Shown here in pieces: positions 1 to 9,999 of a DNA stretch of 64,000 nucleotides. This stretch comes from Imbricaverruca yamaguchii (taxonomy: Eukaryota > Arthropoda > Thecostraca > Neoverrucidae). Location of the stretch: NCBI GenBank assembly GCA_034440575.1, contig JAOTOL010001213.1:320380-384379 (forward strand), written 5' to 3'. Every line of letters starts with the position of its first letter. Position 1 is the stretch's first letter. The notes beneath the pieces are model-generated. The model searched no databases and was not told where the DNA came from. It worked only from the letters and a program-made list of their open reading frames with translations. The position numbers and the translations under genes are program-made.

Positions 1-174
1 CACAGCCGGTACCAGAATACATTGGCATATGCATGTGAATATTTGTAAATTAATGAAATGCCGAACACATATTTCATGTTCAGCGCTGCCGAAGCACAGG
101 TGCCATGTGAAATATAGCGGCGATCTGGCGGTGATATCCATATGTATATTTGACTAACAGGTGCCGCTTGGTAC

Positions 175-240
175 CACGTGGTCTGGTTTCGACAGTATAA
201 AAGCCGACCTATTGCTATGCAGTTCAGGCAGCACCGTCAG
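175..240 (+). promoter_or_regulatory. Core promoter of the BRICHOS peptide gene
   Basis: A canonical TATA box (TATAAAAG) lies at 196-203, and an initiator-like TTCAGG places a plausible start site at about 226, roughly 30 bases downstream. An E-box (CACGTG) sits at 175-180 just upstream. The short leader from about 226 to the ATG at 284 has no upstream ATG. The spacing is that of a strong inducible animal RNA polymerase II promoter. The start site is inferred from motifs only. Confidence 0.6.
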
Positions 241-283
241 CCATAGCTCTCAGTGCACACACCTCCACACCCGGCCACCAACC

Positions 284-3118
284 ATGATCGGTGCTCTGGT
301 GCTCGTCACTGCGCTGAGTCAGCTCAGCGTGCACGCCGCCCAGCCAGAGGTGAGCCAACGTGCTGATATGGAGAAATATTCTGTACTCCATCTGTCCATC
401 TGTCCATCTGTCCATCTGTCCATCTGTCCATCTGTCCATCTGTCCATCTGTCCATCTGTCCATCTGTCCATCTGTCCATCTGTCCATCTGTCCATCTGTC
501 CATCTGTCCATCTGTCCATCTGTCCATCTGTCCATCTGTCCATCTGTCCATCTGTCCATCTGTCCATCTGTCCATCTGTCATCTGTCATCTGTCCTTCTG
601 TCCATCTCTCCATCTGTCCATCTGTCTATCTGTCCATCTGTCTGTCCATCTGTCCATCTGTCCATCTGTCCATCTGTCCATCTGTCCATCTGTCCATCTG
701 TCCATCTGTCCATCTGTCCATCTGTCCATCTGTCCATCTGTCCATCTGTCCATCTGTCCATCTGTCCATCTGTCCATCTGTCCATCTGTCCATCTGTCCA
801 TCTGTCCATCTGTCCATCTGTCCATCTGTCCATCTGTCCATCTGTCCATCTGTCCATCTGTCCATCTGTCCATCTGTCCATCTGTCCATCTGTTCATCTG
901 GCCATCTGTATATCCCTGCGAAAATATGGCGTAGAAAATGCATTGCATTGTATGCTGTGCAAGACGGCAAATTGACCTCTACCACCTCAGATGACCCCAC
1001 TTGGCCCGAGGCAGTGAGGGGTTTACATGGACAACGAGGTATGCACTATGTGTATTCATCCACAACTGATATTATATTCATCACTAATGCCCGGTATGCT
1101 TTTTAAAAAGACTTCCTAAAGATACTCCAAATCGATTTACTCCAGATGACCCGTCGCCTTCCCGGTGACCCCCAGTCAACAACAATACAAATCGATTAAA
1201 GTTATTGGGCTGTCGGATGCGTTTCAATCGTGCGCCGTGGAGCCACCGTCAGGTAAACGTCGGGGTGGTGTGGTCAGAGTTCGGCCAGCTCAGGTCTCTG
1301 ACCTGACCTCAAAGAAAACTCCGAGAAATGCGTTTTGGAGACACTTTCCAATTGCGCCCACGCAGATTGTTCCATCTCAATAACTTTTCAGGTGGCATGA
1401 TCTATCAATTTTCAAACATTGTTCAACGTGGTGCATTTTGACCTAAGCTAGGACGATGATCTTTCATAACCAGTGTTTGAAATTTTCACGTTAAACGCAA
1501 CAATGTTCACGGAACGGTTACCGCAAACTGTGCGGCGTTGCGAGACGCCGTTCTCCCACAGTCGCGGAGCAGATTAGGGGGACCCGAAAATACCCCCGAG
1601 ACGGGTCAGATTAAGATTCCGGCTTAGAGGAGACTATGTTTGTTACTGGAACGCTGTTGGCGAGACCGCAAAAGTAAACCGTGGTTTCTGCTCGGCGCAA
1701 CAAACTGCCAACGCTCATATTACGCTGCGTTTTTTCTTCGCATTATTGCCCGACGTGATAAGAAAACCTTTAGATTGTTATCTAGGGTCCATGCTGTATG
1801 GTTCCCAGGTGCATTAAAAGCGCGGAATAATTTGGGTGATGGGCAAATAGATATATTCTGCTGGTGTGTACCCTAACCTCGGTCCTGTTCAGATGAATAC
1901 TTTGTATTGATCCTTTTAAGGGGAAGTAGGTGCTGAATTCGGTCCCGTGAATTTCAAACCTGCCCCGTCCGATCGCTTTACTTGGTAACTTCGGTTCTTT
2001 CTTTAGAAAGGCGTACTCCGATACACAATGTGTGCCCCAGATCAATTGAGGTCAAGCCCCGAACACCGCTTGTTGCTTCCTATTTCTTCCCCTCGCTGAG
2101 CATAGTTCTCCTGTTGTGATCCAGGGCCTTGCGATAGGATTGTCTGCGACGATCCTATCGCAAGGCCCATAATCATGGCGGGATCACGCAGGGCCCGGGA
2201 TCACGAAGGGTTACTCTCAACGAATTGCACATAATCACAAGACGGATGGTAGTTCGGGTGTGTGATAAGTCTCAAAGATAGGTAGCGAAGAGGACCTTCT
2301 CGTACTTGTAAACACCAATATATACAACTGGGCTTAGTTTCTTGAGGAAGGACACAGCCCCTTAGAATTCAGCCCTGAACCCTGGGTCAGTCAGCCACTC
2401 CTCATAGTCTTCAAGTGTACTCAGGTTTCCAATAAGGTCACCCAGTCACTGCAAAAATTCGAGGCCTCGTGCTTTCCATGCAGTGTTATGCAGCATCGAG
2501 CACAACAGACCCAGCAGCTAGGGAAATCAACGTTACTGAAAAGGTCCTGCGCCCTGAGAATATACGGACTCCGCCCAATGGGAACATGAAAATCCGCAGC
2601 GCCAGCATGTGCTTTCGGTAAGTTTCCTAAGGGACATGTCTAAATGCCCGCAGGTGCTGACGACGATTGGAGATTCCAATGGCAACATCATCGGGGAGGA
2701 GGTAATCCTGGACAAGGACAACGAGGTCACCGTGCGGCGCAACTACCTGACCGAAACCATCCGGGACTACAAGACAGGGTTTGAGGCAATGCGGGGAAAG
2801 GGTCTCAAGGATGTTTGTGTCATCAAGGAAATAGCAAAGGGCAAATCGGCTCAGGATGCGGAGGAGGCCGACACCAACAAAGAAGCCGGTAAACTACAGA
2901 ACATCGAATGGAAAACTGCCCAAGCGGAACCGGCAGAAGACGACCTTGACAAGGCCGGCGCCAAGGTCAAAGGCTTTTGTGGTGAACTGCCTGCTTTCAA
3001 GCTGACTAGTGTTACCAGAGGTCGCAAAAGGGGATTTTGGGGTAAACTTTGGGGTGGAGTGAAAAGCGCACTAGTGGCCAACGCGGGCACAATTTTGATT
3101 GGGGCGGTTGGCCGCTAA
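284..3118 (+). CDS. BRICHOS-domain antimicrobial peptide precursor (two exons)
   Basis: Proposed secreted precursor of about 176 residues from two exons. Exon 1 (284-349) starts at an ATG in a good context (ACC before ATG) and encodes a 22-residue hydrophobic signal peptide (MIGALVLVTALSQLSVHA, cleavage likely near AHA/AAQ). It ends in phase 0 at the donor GTGAGC (350). Exon 2 (2654-3118) follows an acceptor CAG (2651-2653), also phase 0. It encodes a region with BRICHOS hallmarks: an Asp-containing stretch (TIRDYKTGFEAM), a first Cys in KDVCVIKEI, an acidic spacer and a second Cys in GFCGELPAFKL, about 80 residues later. A basic site RGRKR then precedes a short C-terminal peptide and the stop. 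The family role, from annelid precursors such as arenicin and nicomicin, is chaperoning and release of a membrane-active defence peptide. The polypyrimidine tract before the acceptor is weak, and a second donor-like GTAAGT lies at 2618, so a small extra exon is possible. Transcription is unproven. Confidence 0.72.
388..915 (+). repeat. (CCATCTGT)n microsatellite
   Basis: About 65 copies of the 8-mer CCATCTGT, nearly perfect, with a small disordered island (CATCTGTCATCTGTCC, CTTCTGT, CTCTCC, TCTATC) at about 575-650. An 8-bp unit without stops produces long spurious reading frames on both strands, rich in His-Leu-Ser-Ile-Cys-Pro-Ser-Val or Asp-Arg-Trp-Thr-Asp-Gly-Gln-Met. The array starts 38 bases inside the intron donor. 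Confidence 0.98.
2124..2168. repeat. Perfect 17-bp inverted repeat with 11-base loop
   Basis: The left arm 2124-2140 (GGGCCTTGCGATAGGAT) is exactly complementary to the right arm 2152-2168, around an 11-base loop. It lies in the intron of the peptide gene. A partial echo of the flanking words (GATCC...GGGCC, GATCACGCAGGGCCC) follows at about 2190-2210. It could be a foldback footprint or the tip of a small non-autonomous transposon. Confidence 0.9.
3032..3115 (+). other. Predicted mature peptide, 28 residues with C-terminal Gly-Arg
   Basis: After the basic site RGRKR, the C-terminus is a 28-residue segment starting GFWGKLWGGVK. Trp is at positions 3 and 7, Lys at 5 and 11, and there are no acidic residues and no cysteines. 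The second half is Ala/Val/Ile/Leu/Gly-rich. It ends Val-Gly-Arg before the stop. Carboxypeptidase trimming of Arg and amidation at Gly would give a 26-residue Val-amide; this is inference from neuropeptide-type processing. The GFW..xWxGxK start recalls the nicomicin-type BRICHOS peptides of annelids (from memory, not searched). It differs from beta-hairpin family members in lacking a disulfide, so an amphipathic helix is more likely. Confidence 0.65.
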
Positions 3119-3455
3119 CGCCAGGCTGCTGAACATCCTGGACACCATCGGTTTGAAATGCAACAGTTTGACTGAAGTCATAAAGTCCATGCTTTTATCT
3201 CTCTCTCTCTCTCAGTACAGCACTGTTCAAGGGCACGTGGTTTCGATGCATGGTGCAGGGTGTTTGGGGATTCTAACGGTTTGGGGATTCTAACATCATC
3301 CAATTGCGCAATCCTTTTGGTGTTACTGTTTTGACTTTGCACTGTTCGACGTATCGACGTATCGACGTATCGACGTATCGACGTGTGCAACGCTTGATAA
3401 ATTACTATCCACGTATCGACAAGTGAATTTCGAATATCGATATTAGAAATAAATA
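3119..3455 (+). other. Presumed 3' UTR of the peptide gene
   Basis: This is the sequence downstream of the stop at 3116-3118. It carries a (CT)n run at about 3199-3214 and a short tandem CGTATCGA repeat at 3349-3385. An AATAAA at 3448-3453 is the first plausible polyadenylation signal. No other coding signal was seen. Confidence 0.35.
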
Positions 3456-3761
3456 TATAACTAAATTGCTATCGAAATATTGATGTCGAATTATCGACGT
3501 ATCGATAAGTGCAACTCAGCCTCGCTTGATAAAGTACTATGCTGATGATGTTTTGTTCTGCCCTACAACTATTCAATACAACTGGACCTTTCGAGAATGG
3601 ATCTTCGCTTGATATTGCGAATATGGGTAATGTACCCAGGTAAGTTCGGACCGCCCATTTGAAATGCGCCTGGTTCCCCTGTGTTCGGACCCGTCCAGTC
3701 CGTCGTGAGCGCTCCGAGACGATCGCAGACACTCGGCCGGCACCTGCCGACGCGACCTGAC

Positions 3762-4000
3762 CTGACATCGGCCTCTGACGCCTCGGGCGGGGTCAGTCAC
3801 TCGAGGTCGTGTTTGGTCAGATCCAGTACCGATGCGCTGACATCGGCCTCTGACGCCTCGGGCGGGGTCAGTCGCTCGAGGTCGTGCTGGGTCAGATCCG
3901 GTACCGACGCGACCTGACCTGACATCGGCCTCTGACGCCTCGGGCGGGGTCAGTCGCTCGAGGTCGTGCTGGGTCAGATCCGGTACCGACGCGACGACAG
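3762..4000 (+). repeat. Three-copy 74-83 bp tandem repeat
   Basis: The phrase GACATCGGCCTCTGACGCC recurs at 3764, 3838 and 3921, each followed by TCGGGCGGGGTCAGTC and CTCGAGGTCGTG. Unit lengths are 74 and 83 bases. GC-rich, with no coding evidence. Confidence 0.9.
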
Positions 4001-4227
4001 CCGGCCGCCGGGTGCTGTGCCATGGCGCCCGGACACAGTGGCAAGTCGTCGCGCCGTGTCAGCATTGTGACACCCGTGTCACCGTTGTGCCAGGCCGTGC
4101 ATGTGGGGCGTGTCCGGAGGGCTACGACCCCTTTCGCGGTGTGGTGCAATAGGTGATGCCGGCCAATGACCGGCCAGGGCGTTTGTCCAGTGGACCAACG
4201 CCTCGGCTGCTGTGTGTGACCGACGGT

Positions 4228-4556
4228 CTGCGAGGTGAGACTCTACCGCTGCGACTGAGAGGTGAGAGACGGTGAGAGGTGAGACGCTACCGCTGCGAGC
4301 TGAGAGGTGAGAGACGGTCTGCGAGGTGAGACGCTACCGCTGCGAGCTGAGAGGTGAGAGACGGTGAGAGGTGAGACGCTGCCGCTGCGAGCTGAGAGGT
4401 GAGAGACGGTCTGCGAGGTGAGACGCTACCGCTGCGAGCTGAGAGGTGAGAGACGGTGAGAGGTGAGACGCTGCGAGGTGAGACGCTACCGCTGCGAGCT
4501 GAGAGGTGAGAGACGGTGAGAGGTGAGACGCTGCGAGGTGAGACGCTACCGCGCGG
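4228..4556 (+). repeat. Tandem repeat of GAGGTGAGA(CGCTACCGCTGCGAGCT) units
   Basis: Imperfect tandem array built from GCGAGGTGAGACGCTACCGC and GAGCTGAGAGGTGAGAGACG blocks, alternating in a higher-order pattern of roughly 60-80 bases. Reading frames across it are low-complexity Ser-rich artefacts. Confidence 0.9.
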
Positions 4557-5097
4557 TAACACCCCGGTCGGGTAGTCCTTCACGGCCGACTGCGAACAGT
4601 TGGAGGCACAATCTGGCTGGCGCCTGCCTTCGGTTGATTGGAGGAACTGTTGAAAATGGTGCGCAAGTTGGCGCCGCTTGGCTAAATATCAGCCCGAGCA
4701 AGGAGCAAAGCGAAGTGGCTGCGTGTGGTTTTGTAGAGCCTGTTAGGTCGGGCATCAGTTATCGTGGATCGAGGAAACCCCTAGACTATCACTGCTGGGC
4801 AAGCCGAACTTGCCAACAGTAATGTCAACACGTTCATCCCAGAGACAATTTGTTAGAACTGCAAGTGTAAAGGAGCACCGCAAAATCCAGTGCTGAAGTG
4901 CTTCATGAAATAAAACAGCTGGTCGCCACGTCCAGTGATACAAAGCTACAACTTCAAAATTGACGGCAGGTCCCACTATGTGCATTTGCCCTTCCATGCT
5001 CGGCATTGGCGCTCTAGCCCGACATCACTTCGCTCTCAGCTCCTCCGGGAACCTCGGACCCAAAAAACATCCGGAAACAAACGCTTGTGGGACCACC
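4557..5097. other. Intergenic, nothing recognised
   Basis: Unique-looking sequence between tandem arrays. No coding, RNA or mobile-element signature could be supported. Confidence 0.5.
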
Positions 5098-5172
5098 AAG
5101 AACTACGCCAGGCTTCGGGAACTGCGCCAGGCTTCGGGAACTGCGCCAGGCTTCGGGAACTGCGCCAGGATC
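5098..5172 (+). repeat. 19-bp tandem repeat, four copies
   Basis: The unit GGCTTCGGGAACTGCGCCA is repeated about four times, the first copy slightly diverged. It opens onto the degenerate repeat field that follows. Confidence 0.9.
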
Positions 5173-6540
5173 CCTAAGAACCCCGCTGTGGGCCCCAAAT
5201 CTCATAAATCTCACCTGCGCCCATAATATCATATGGGGACAACGTGGTCGCGCAGTGTCCCTGAAGTGCAGCTGGTGGGCCAAAAATCGTACCAAGGCCC
5301 CTTATAATCAGATTGCGGTCCAAGAAACGTTCTGGGACTCATATAATCATATTGTGGACTCCAAAACGTGGCGCAGGGTCCCTGAATATCACATTGGTGA
5401 CCCAGAAATCGTAATTCGGGGCCCTTAAAACTGACACTGCGGCTCCTAAAAGTGGGATTAAGCCATTCAAAATACCGCTGTGTACCCAAAAAGTCCCGCT
5501 GGGATCCCCGAAAAGTCGCGTCGGAGCCACCCAAAATCGCGCTGGGGCTTGAAATGGTCAGACTGCGGCCCTTTGAAATCACGCTGGTAGCCCAAAAAAT
5601 GTCGCCGCCCTGAAAATGACGCTCGGGCCCCAAAAACACGGGTCAGGCCCCTGAAAATCACTCTGTTGCCCAAACCATCCGAGCGGGATACTGATAATCG
5701 GACTAGGACCAGACTTATGCTCGACTCGAGTTGAATCAGGAATCGACCCATGAATCAATCGTTTTTGGATCAGTCGCGAGTCGAATCGATTCTTTTCCCC
5801 AAAATATATCTTGAGTCATGAGTTGAACCACATATTTCTAAAAATGAGTATTATCATGAGTCGGTCATTCAAATATCATGTGTCAGCAGTATACACTGAA
5901 TCCGGTGGCTCATGAGCCTGATACAACTGAGTCGGATATGAATCTATTCGAATTCTGTCAGCCTGTTTGAGTCGAGAGTCGAATCAGATCTGAAGATCTA
6001 TCAGTCGATGCGAGTCGACTCAAACAATTCGAGTCGAGCACATGTCTGACCGGAACCCCAAAAAGTGGGACCGAGGCGCATGAAAATCACGCTGGGTGCC
6101 CCAAAAAGTTGGCATCTGGGCCCCTGAAATTCACGCTAGGGTCGGACAAGTCGCTCCAGGTCCTAAAAGTCCTGAACAGGACCACCTAAAAAATGAAGCC
6201 GAAACCATAAAAAAACAATCCGGACATGTAAAATACTTTCAGGGTCCCAAAAATCGCTCCAAAAGCCCCCAAAACATGTCAGAATCTCAAAAACATGTCG
6301 AGGCCACAAAAACTCGCGTAAGGGATGCCAAGAAATGAAGACGGGGCACCAAAAATTCTACTTCAAGTGAAAAATGTCATATCACTGGCCTCGAACATCA
6401 CACTGGGGAAAAAATCGCGCGGGAGCCTCACAAGTCGCAGCTGGCTTCCCAGAAATAAATCCATACCGCGAATGTCACTGGGTCCCTGGGTCCCAGCAAA
6501 ATACAACGTGCCCGCCAACTTGCGCTAAGTACCCAAATAT
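5173..6540 (+). repeat. Highly degenerate ~30-40 bp repeat field
   Basis: The whole interval is built from diverged variants of CTGGGGCCCC...AAAAATC and CCCTGAAAATCACGCTGG, roughly every 30-40 bases. It looks like a decayed satellite. It is broken at about 5710-6045 by a different low-complexity segment dominated by GAGTCGAATCG-like words. The same style reappears at 9640-9890. No intact reading frame of note. Confidence 0.65.
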
Positions 6541-6549
6541 CGCGGTCTA

Positions 6550-8915
6550 GACTCAAAATTACCGTCAGTAGTGTGTGTGTGAGTTTTGCCAGCCTGCCAC
6601 CGCTTGGTGATATCGGCTGGTTCCAGTTGTGAGAAGATGTGTAAGACAGTGAGTAGCGTAGGGTAGGAGGATCAATCCGAGGTGGAGGTTTAGTAGAGTA
6701 GTCGAGCAGTGGTGAAGTAGCGATGAGATGGTCTTGAAGAGTGGAGCTGAGGTAGTCCGAATCGATTGAAGGTGTAGAGCTGGTGCAGTAGAGTTGTTTG
6801 AGAGCCGGAGATGATGAAGTCGAGAGAGAGAGAGTTAGTCCGGTCGGTGCCACATTGGGGTATTGGGTGTAGTGGGGGGGGGGGGTCGGATCATCGCCAG
6901 AAGTGAACATTGCAAGAACATGAATATATATTTTTCTCTTTTTCTGTTTTCTTTTGTAACGTGTCTTTTCTCTCTTTTTCCCATTTTCCTGGTTTTGTTC
7001 ATTTTCTCTTTCGTTTTTTTCACATATCTTTTCTCTTTTTTTATTTTTCCTTTTTTCACAATTCTTCCATAATGCGTGTAGTTTTGAGAAAGTGGAAGAG
7101 GTGTTCGTGTAATGCTGGATGGTCGTCGTTGAGGAGCGTGGTGAGGTTCAGTGGGATGTTGTTCGTGGTGCAATAGTTTGTGATATGTTGTCTTTGGTTG
7201 TTGTATTTGGTGCAGTATATGAGCAAGTGTTTGACTGTGAGTGTGTGGTGGCAGGTAGTGTATTGTGGTCGTGGTTGATTGAGTAGGAGGTATGAGTGTG
7301 TGAGTGCAGTGTGTCCTATGCGTAGTCGTGTTAGTGTCCGTTCTCTTAGTCTGGTGTTTTGGTTGATGGAGTGCCAGTGTTCGTGTTTGAAGTGTATTTC
7401 GTGTAGCTGTGTTGTTACTGTGTCCCATGTTTGTTGTATGTGTGTGTTGATGGCCTGTCGTATTGTGCGGTAGTAGTCGGATTGTGAATAGGGGCATTGT
7501 GTGGTTTGTTGGAGTGTTGTGGCTATGTTTGCTTCTGTGTCTGCGTGCTCGTTGCCGTGTATGTTTGTGTGACTTGGGATCCAGAGAAGTGTTGGCCGTT
7601 GTAGTATGGTGAGCTGTTTGTGGATGCGCAGTATTTTGGGTATGAGGGGGTGTTTGTATTTGGTGTGGGGTGCTATGCTCTGTAGTGCTGATTTTGCGTC
7701 TGTGGCTATGATGTCGTGTTCAATTTTGGGGTTGTAAATGGTGCAGTATGCCGAGAAGATTGCGAATAATTCTGCTGTGTATGTGGATGCTGTGTTGTGC
7801 AGACGGGCGCGTAGGATGACCCGCGGCGGCGCTGCGTTGGTGTACAGCACCGCCGCTGCGCCCGTCTGCTGTGTATGTGATTTGGAGCCGTCTGTATATA
7901 TGATGTTGTAGTTGGCGTGCTGTGCTGTGAATTGTAGGAATAGTTGTATTTCTGCGTGTGTGTATGTGCCTTTTGGCTTGTCAATGAGGAAGTGTGTGTT
8001 GGGTGTCGGCTGTTTCCACCATGCGATGGGTTGTGGGTGTGGTGTTGTCGTTGGGAGTGTTATGTCTAGTGTGTTAGCGTGTCGGTGTATGCGGCATCCT
8101 ATTGTGGTTCGTAGTCGTGTGGAGTTGATGAATTGGTGTCTGCGTGCTGTGCGGAGTTTTGGTGCCTGTGTGCATGGGTGTTGTTTCGTGAGTTGTGTTT
8201 TGTAGTGGTATCTAAGTAGTGCTTCTGTACGTCTGTGCTGTAATTCTGTGATGTGGTTGTATATGTGAAGAGAGTGAGAAGGTGAGGTGGTGAAGGCTAT
8301 TTGAAGAGATCGTCGTTGAATAGAATCTAGAATTTTGAGGTTTGATTTAGTTGCGTTTTCAAAGAGTGGGGATCCGTATTCCAGAATTGGCCGAATGAGT
8401 GATTTGTAAAGGGTCAGAAGTGTGTTTCGGTCGGATCCCCAGTGTGTGCCAGAAAGTGCTCGTAGTACGTTGATTCTTTTTGAGGCGCGTTTTTGTAAGT
8501 TTAGGAAGTGTGGCCGAAAAGTTAGTTGTTTGTCTAATGTGATACCGATAAATCTTGTTGTGGTGACAAAGGGAATGGGTGAATTGTTTATTTCTAGGGG
8601 TCGTAGGTTTGTGTCTCTGTTGTAGCCGAAAATCATACATTTGGATTTGAGTGGTGCTATATGGAGGTTTAGTGTGTCGAGTTTGTTGTTGAGTTCTGTT
8701 AGTGCGTGTTGTAATACTGTTAGTGCGTGTGCTGGTGCTTTTGTTGATGTCCGTAGTACTATATCGTCGGCGTAGATTGCAATTTTGGTCGAAAAGTTGT
8801 CGGAGACGGTGGAATTTAGGGCTAAAATGAAGACTGAGGACTGAGCCTTGCATTAAACTGGTGGTGGGGAATTTGGTGTCTGAGGTGTGGGGCCCAATTT
8901 TTACTTGAAAAGATC
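6550..8915 (-). mobile_element. 5'-truncated LINE with RNase H (I/Jockey-type)
   Basis: Minus-strand non-LTR element cut off at the 5' side near 8912. Reading leftwards it gives the end of the RT (FPTTSLMQGSVLS, then IYADDIV around 8770-8790), the thumb region, RNase H, a C-terminal His/Cys motif and a stop near 7056. A C/T-rich presumed 3' UTR extends to about 6550, including a G-run (on the plus strand) at about 6877-6888. ORF1 and the endonuclease are absent. Its junction at 8912 abuts the dispersed repeat at 8940-9020. Confidence 0.85.
7056..8905 (-). pseudogene. LINE reverse transcriptase C-terminal half plus RNase H
   Basis: The RT palm motif YADD is present, but one frameshift separates QGSVLS from the YADD frame, near 8830. 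From about 8800 to 7056 the frame is open. It includes the thumb (FIGITLDKQLTF, RPILEYGSPLF) and RNase H with YTDGSK, AELFAI, ATDAKSAL and WIPSHTNIHGNEHAD, so the D-E-D-D residues appear retained. It ends with a CHHT...H...C zinc-binding tail. The protein would replicate the element by target-primed reverse transcription. Truncation at the 5' side means it cannot act alone. Frame openness suggests a fairly recent copy. Confidence 0.85.
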
Positions 8916-8939
8916 ATTCTGGCTAAATAATGCATTTGT

Positions 8940-9020
8940 TGTTAGTGCAATTTGACTTCGAACAACATTTGTCGGTTCCCTCTACCCATTAGAAAAGGAA
9001 AATTAAAGAAAACTTGAAAA
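8940..9020 (+). repeat. Dispersed repeat, copy 1 of 2
   Basis: The words TTGACTTCGAACAAC, CTCTACCCATTAGAAAAGG and AAAACTTGAAAA occur here in the same order and spacing as at 63575-63645 near the right end of the window. It lies exactly at the truncated edge of the LINE. Confidence 0.75.
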
Positions 9021-9129
9021 TGGAATTTGCTGAAACTTTTCCATGGTCCTGGTCGATTTCGCTGTCCTTTTCTCATTCCAGCTATTTTTTTTCTTTCAAA
9101 TATCCCCAAAAGTGAACTTCCAGAGCAAA

Positions 9130-9915
9130 ACATATAAGGAAAGTCATGAAAAGCTAAGCCCCTTAGTGACGTCAGTTTTGGGATTTTGTTTTGGTTGGTG
9201 TTGGCCCTACTCGTCGAACGCTTTCCTATGACAACTCTTTCGTTTTCGTGCTACGCTTAGTTTGGATATCAGAGAGGGTTACTATCAACCCCCGAGACGA
9301 GGTGTGAGGATCTGACCGGAGAGACGGGGTTAAGGAAGCAATGAGGATCTGACCGGGTTAGGCAATATGGAAGAAGCACAGCGTGGCCACATGGCATCGG
9401 GAGCCGACGAAAATCAAGCCGGGAGTTCTTGAACATGGGGAGAGATTCCGAATATTCAATGTCTAAATCATGAAAATCGCCACGGAGCCAAAAACATGTC
9501 AAAGACATCAATGAAGGCATCAATATCATCCTTCAGGTAGGCCTTCAAAATTACGTACGTCCTCGACAAAACTTACCAGAGTTTGAAAAATCGAAACGGA
9601 ACACAAGAATATGGTACCGCATGCCCGATAATTCAGAAAATTATGGGTATAGAAAATTCAGAAGTCAGCAAATATTGCATCAAGCTCAGAACCCTGGCGT
9701 GGAATTCCACAGAACCACACGATTGGGCCTGAGAAATGGAGCCGGGCCCCGGAGAAATTATACCGGAGCTACATGAATCGTGCTGGGGTCCCACAAAAGT
9801 GCGATCAGGAGAACCAAATATCCACAGTGTGACCCTAAAAGCACAACGGGAAGCCGAAAATGCGCCGTGCCCTTCAAAGTGCAACGAATCACGCAAAAAG
9901 TGGCAAACCTTTAAC
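9130..9915. other. Non-coding; degenerate repeat at 9640-9890
   Basis: There is no gene. A short doubled phrase GAGGATCTGACCGG occurs at about 9307 and 9341. From 9640 to 9890 the sequence again has the GGGGTCCC...AAAAGTGCG style of the 5173-6540 field, suggesting a second island of that decayed satellite. Confidence 0.4.
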
Positions 9916-9916
9916 A

Positions 9917-9965
9917 GGCGCCCTGGAGGTGGGGGAGGGGGTTAAATCCGCCCACCCCTCCGGAT
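9917..9965 (+). repeat. Dispersed GC-rich box, copy 1
   Basis: GCGCCCTGGAGGTGGGGGAG followed by AAATCCGCCCACCCCTCCGG. The same box, slightly varied, is at 15267-15320. The two halves are partly complementary (GGGGGAGGGG against CCACCCCTCC), so it could fold into a hairpin. Confidence 0.75.
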
Positions 9966-9999
9966 TTGACCTCAGATCACGCCCGTCTTGGCTCTAAGA

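Larger units (their letters stand above)
350..2653 (+). other. Intron of the BRICHOS peptide gene
   Basis: A 2304-base intron is bounded by GTGAGC and CAG with phase 0 on both sides. It contains the 8-bp microsatellite and the perfect 17-bp hairpin listed separately. No further coding exon was recognised in it. Confidence 0.6.

Noticed and set aside
161..1106. Long Cys/Pro/His-rich frames over 161-1106 on both strands
   Set aside because: They are the CCATCTGT microsatellite read through. The only supported coding part is the signal-peptide exon 284-349.
2618..2653. A 36-base mini-intron (donor GTAAGT at 2618, acceptor at 2653)
   Set aside because: Too short for a normal intron, and no upstream coding exon supports it; kept only as an alternative for the peptide gene.
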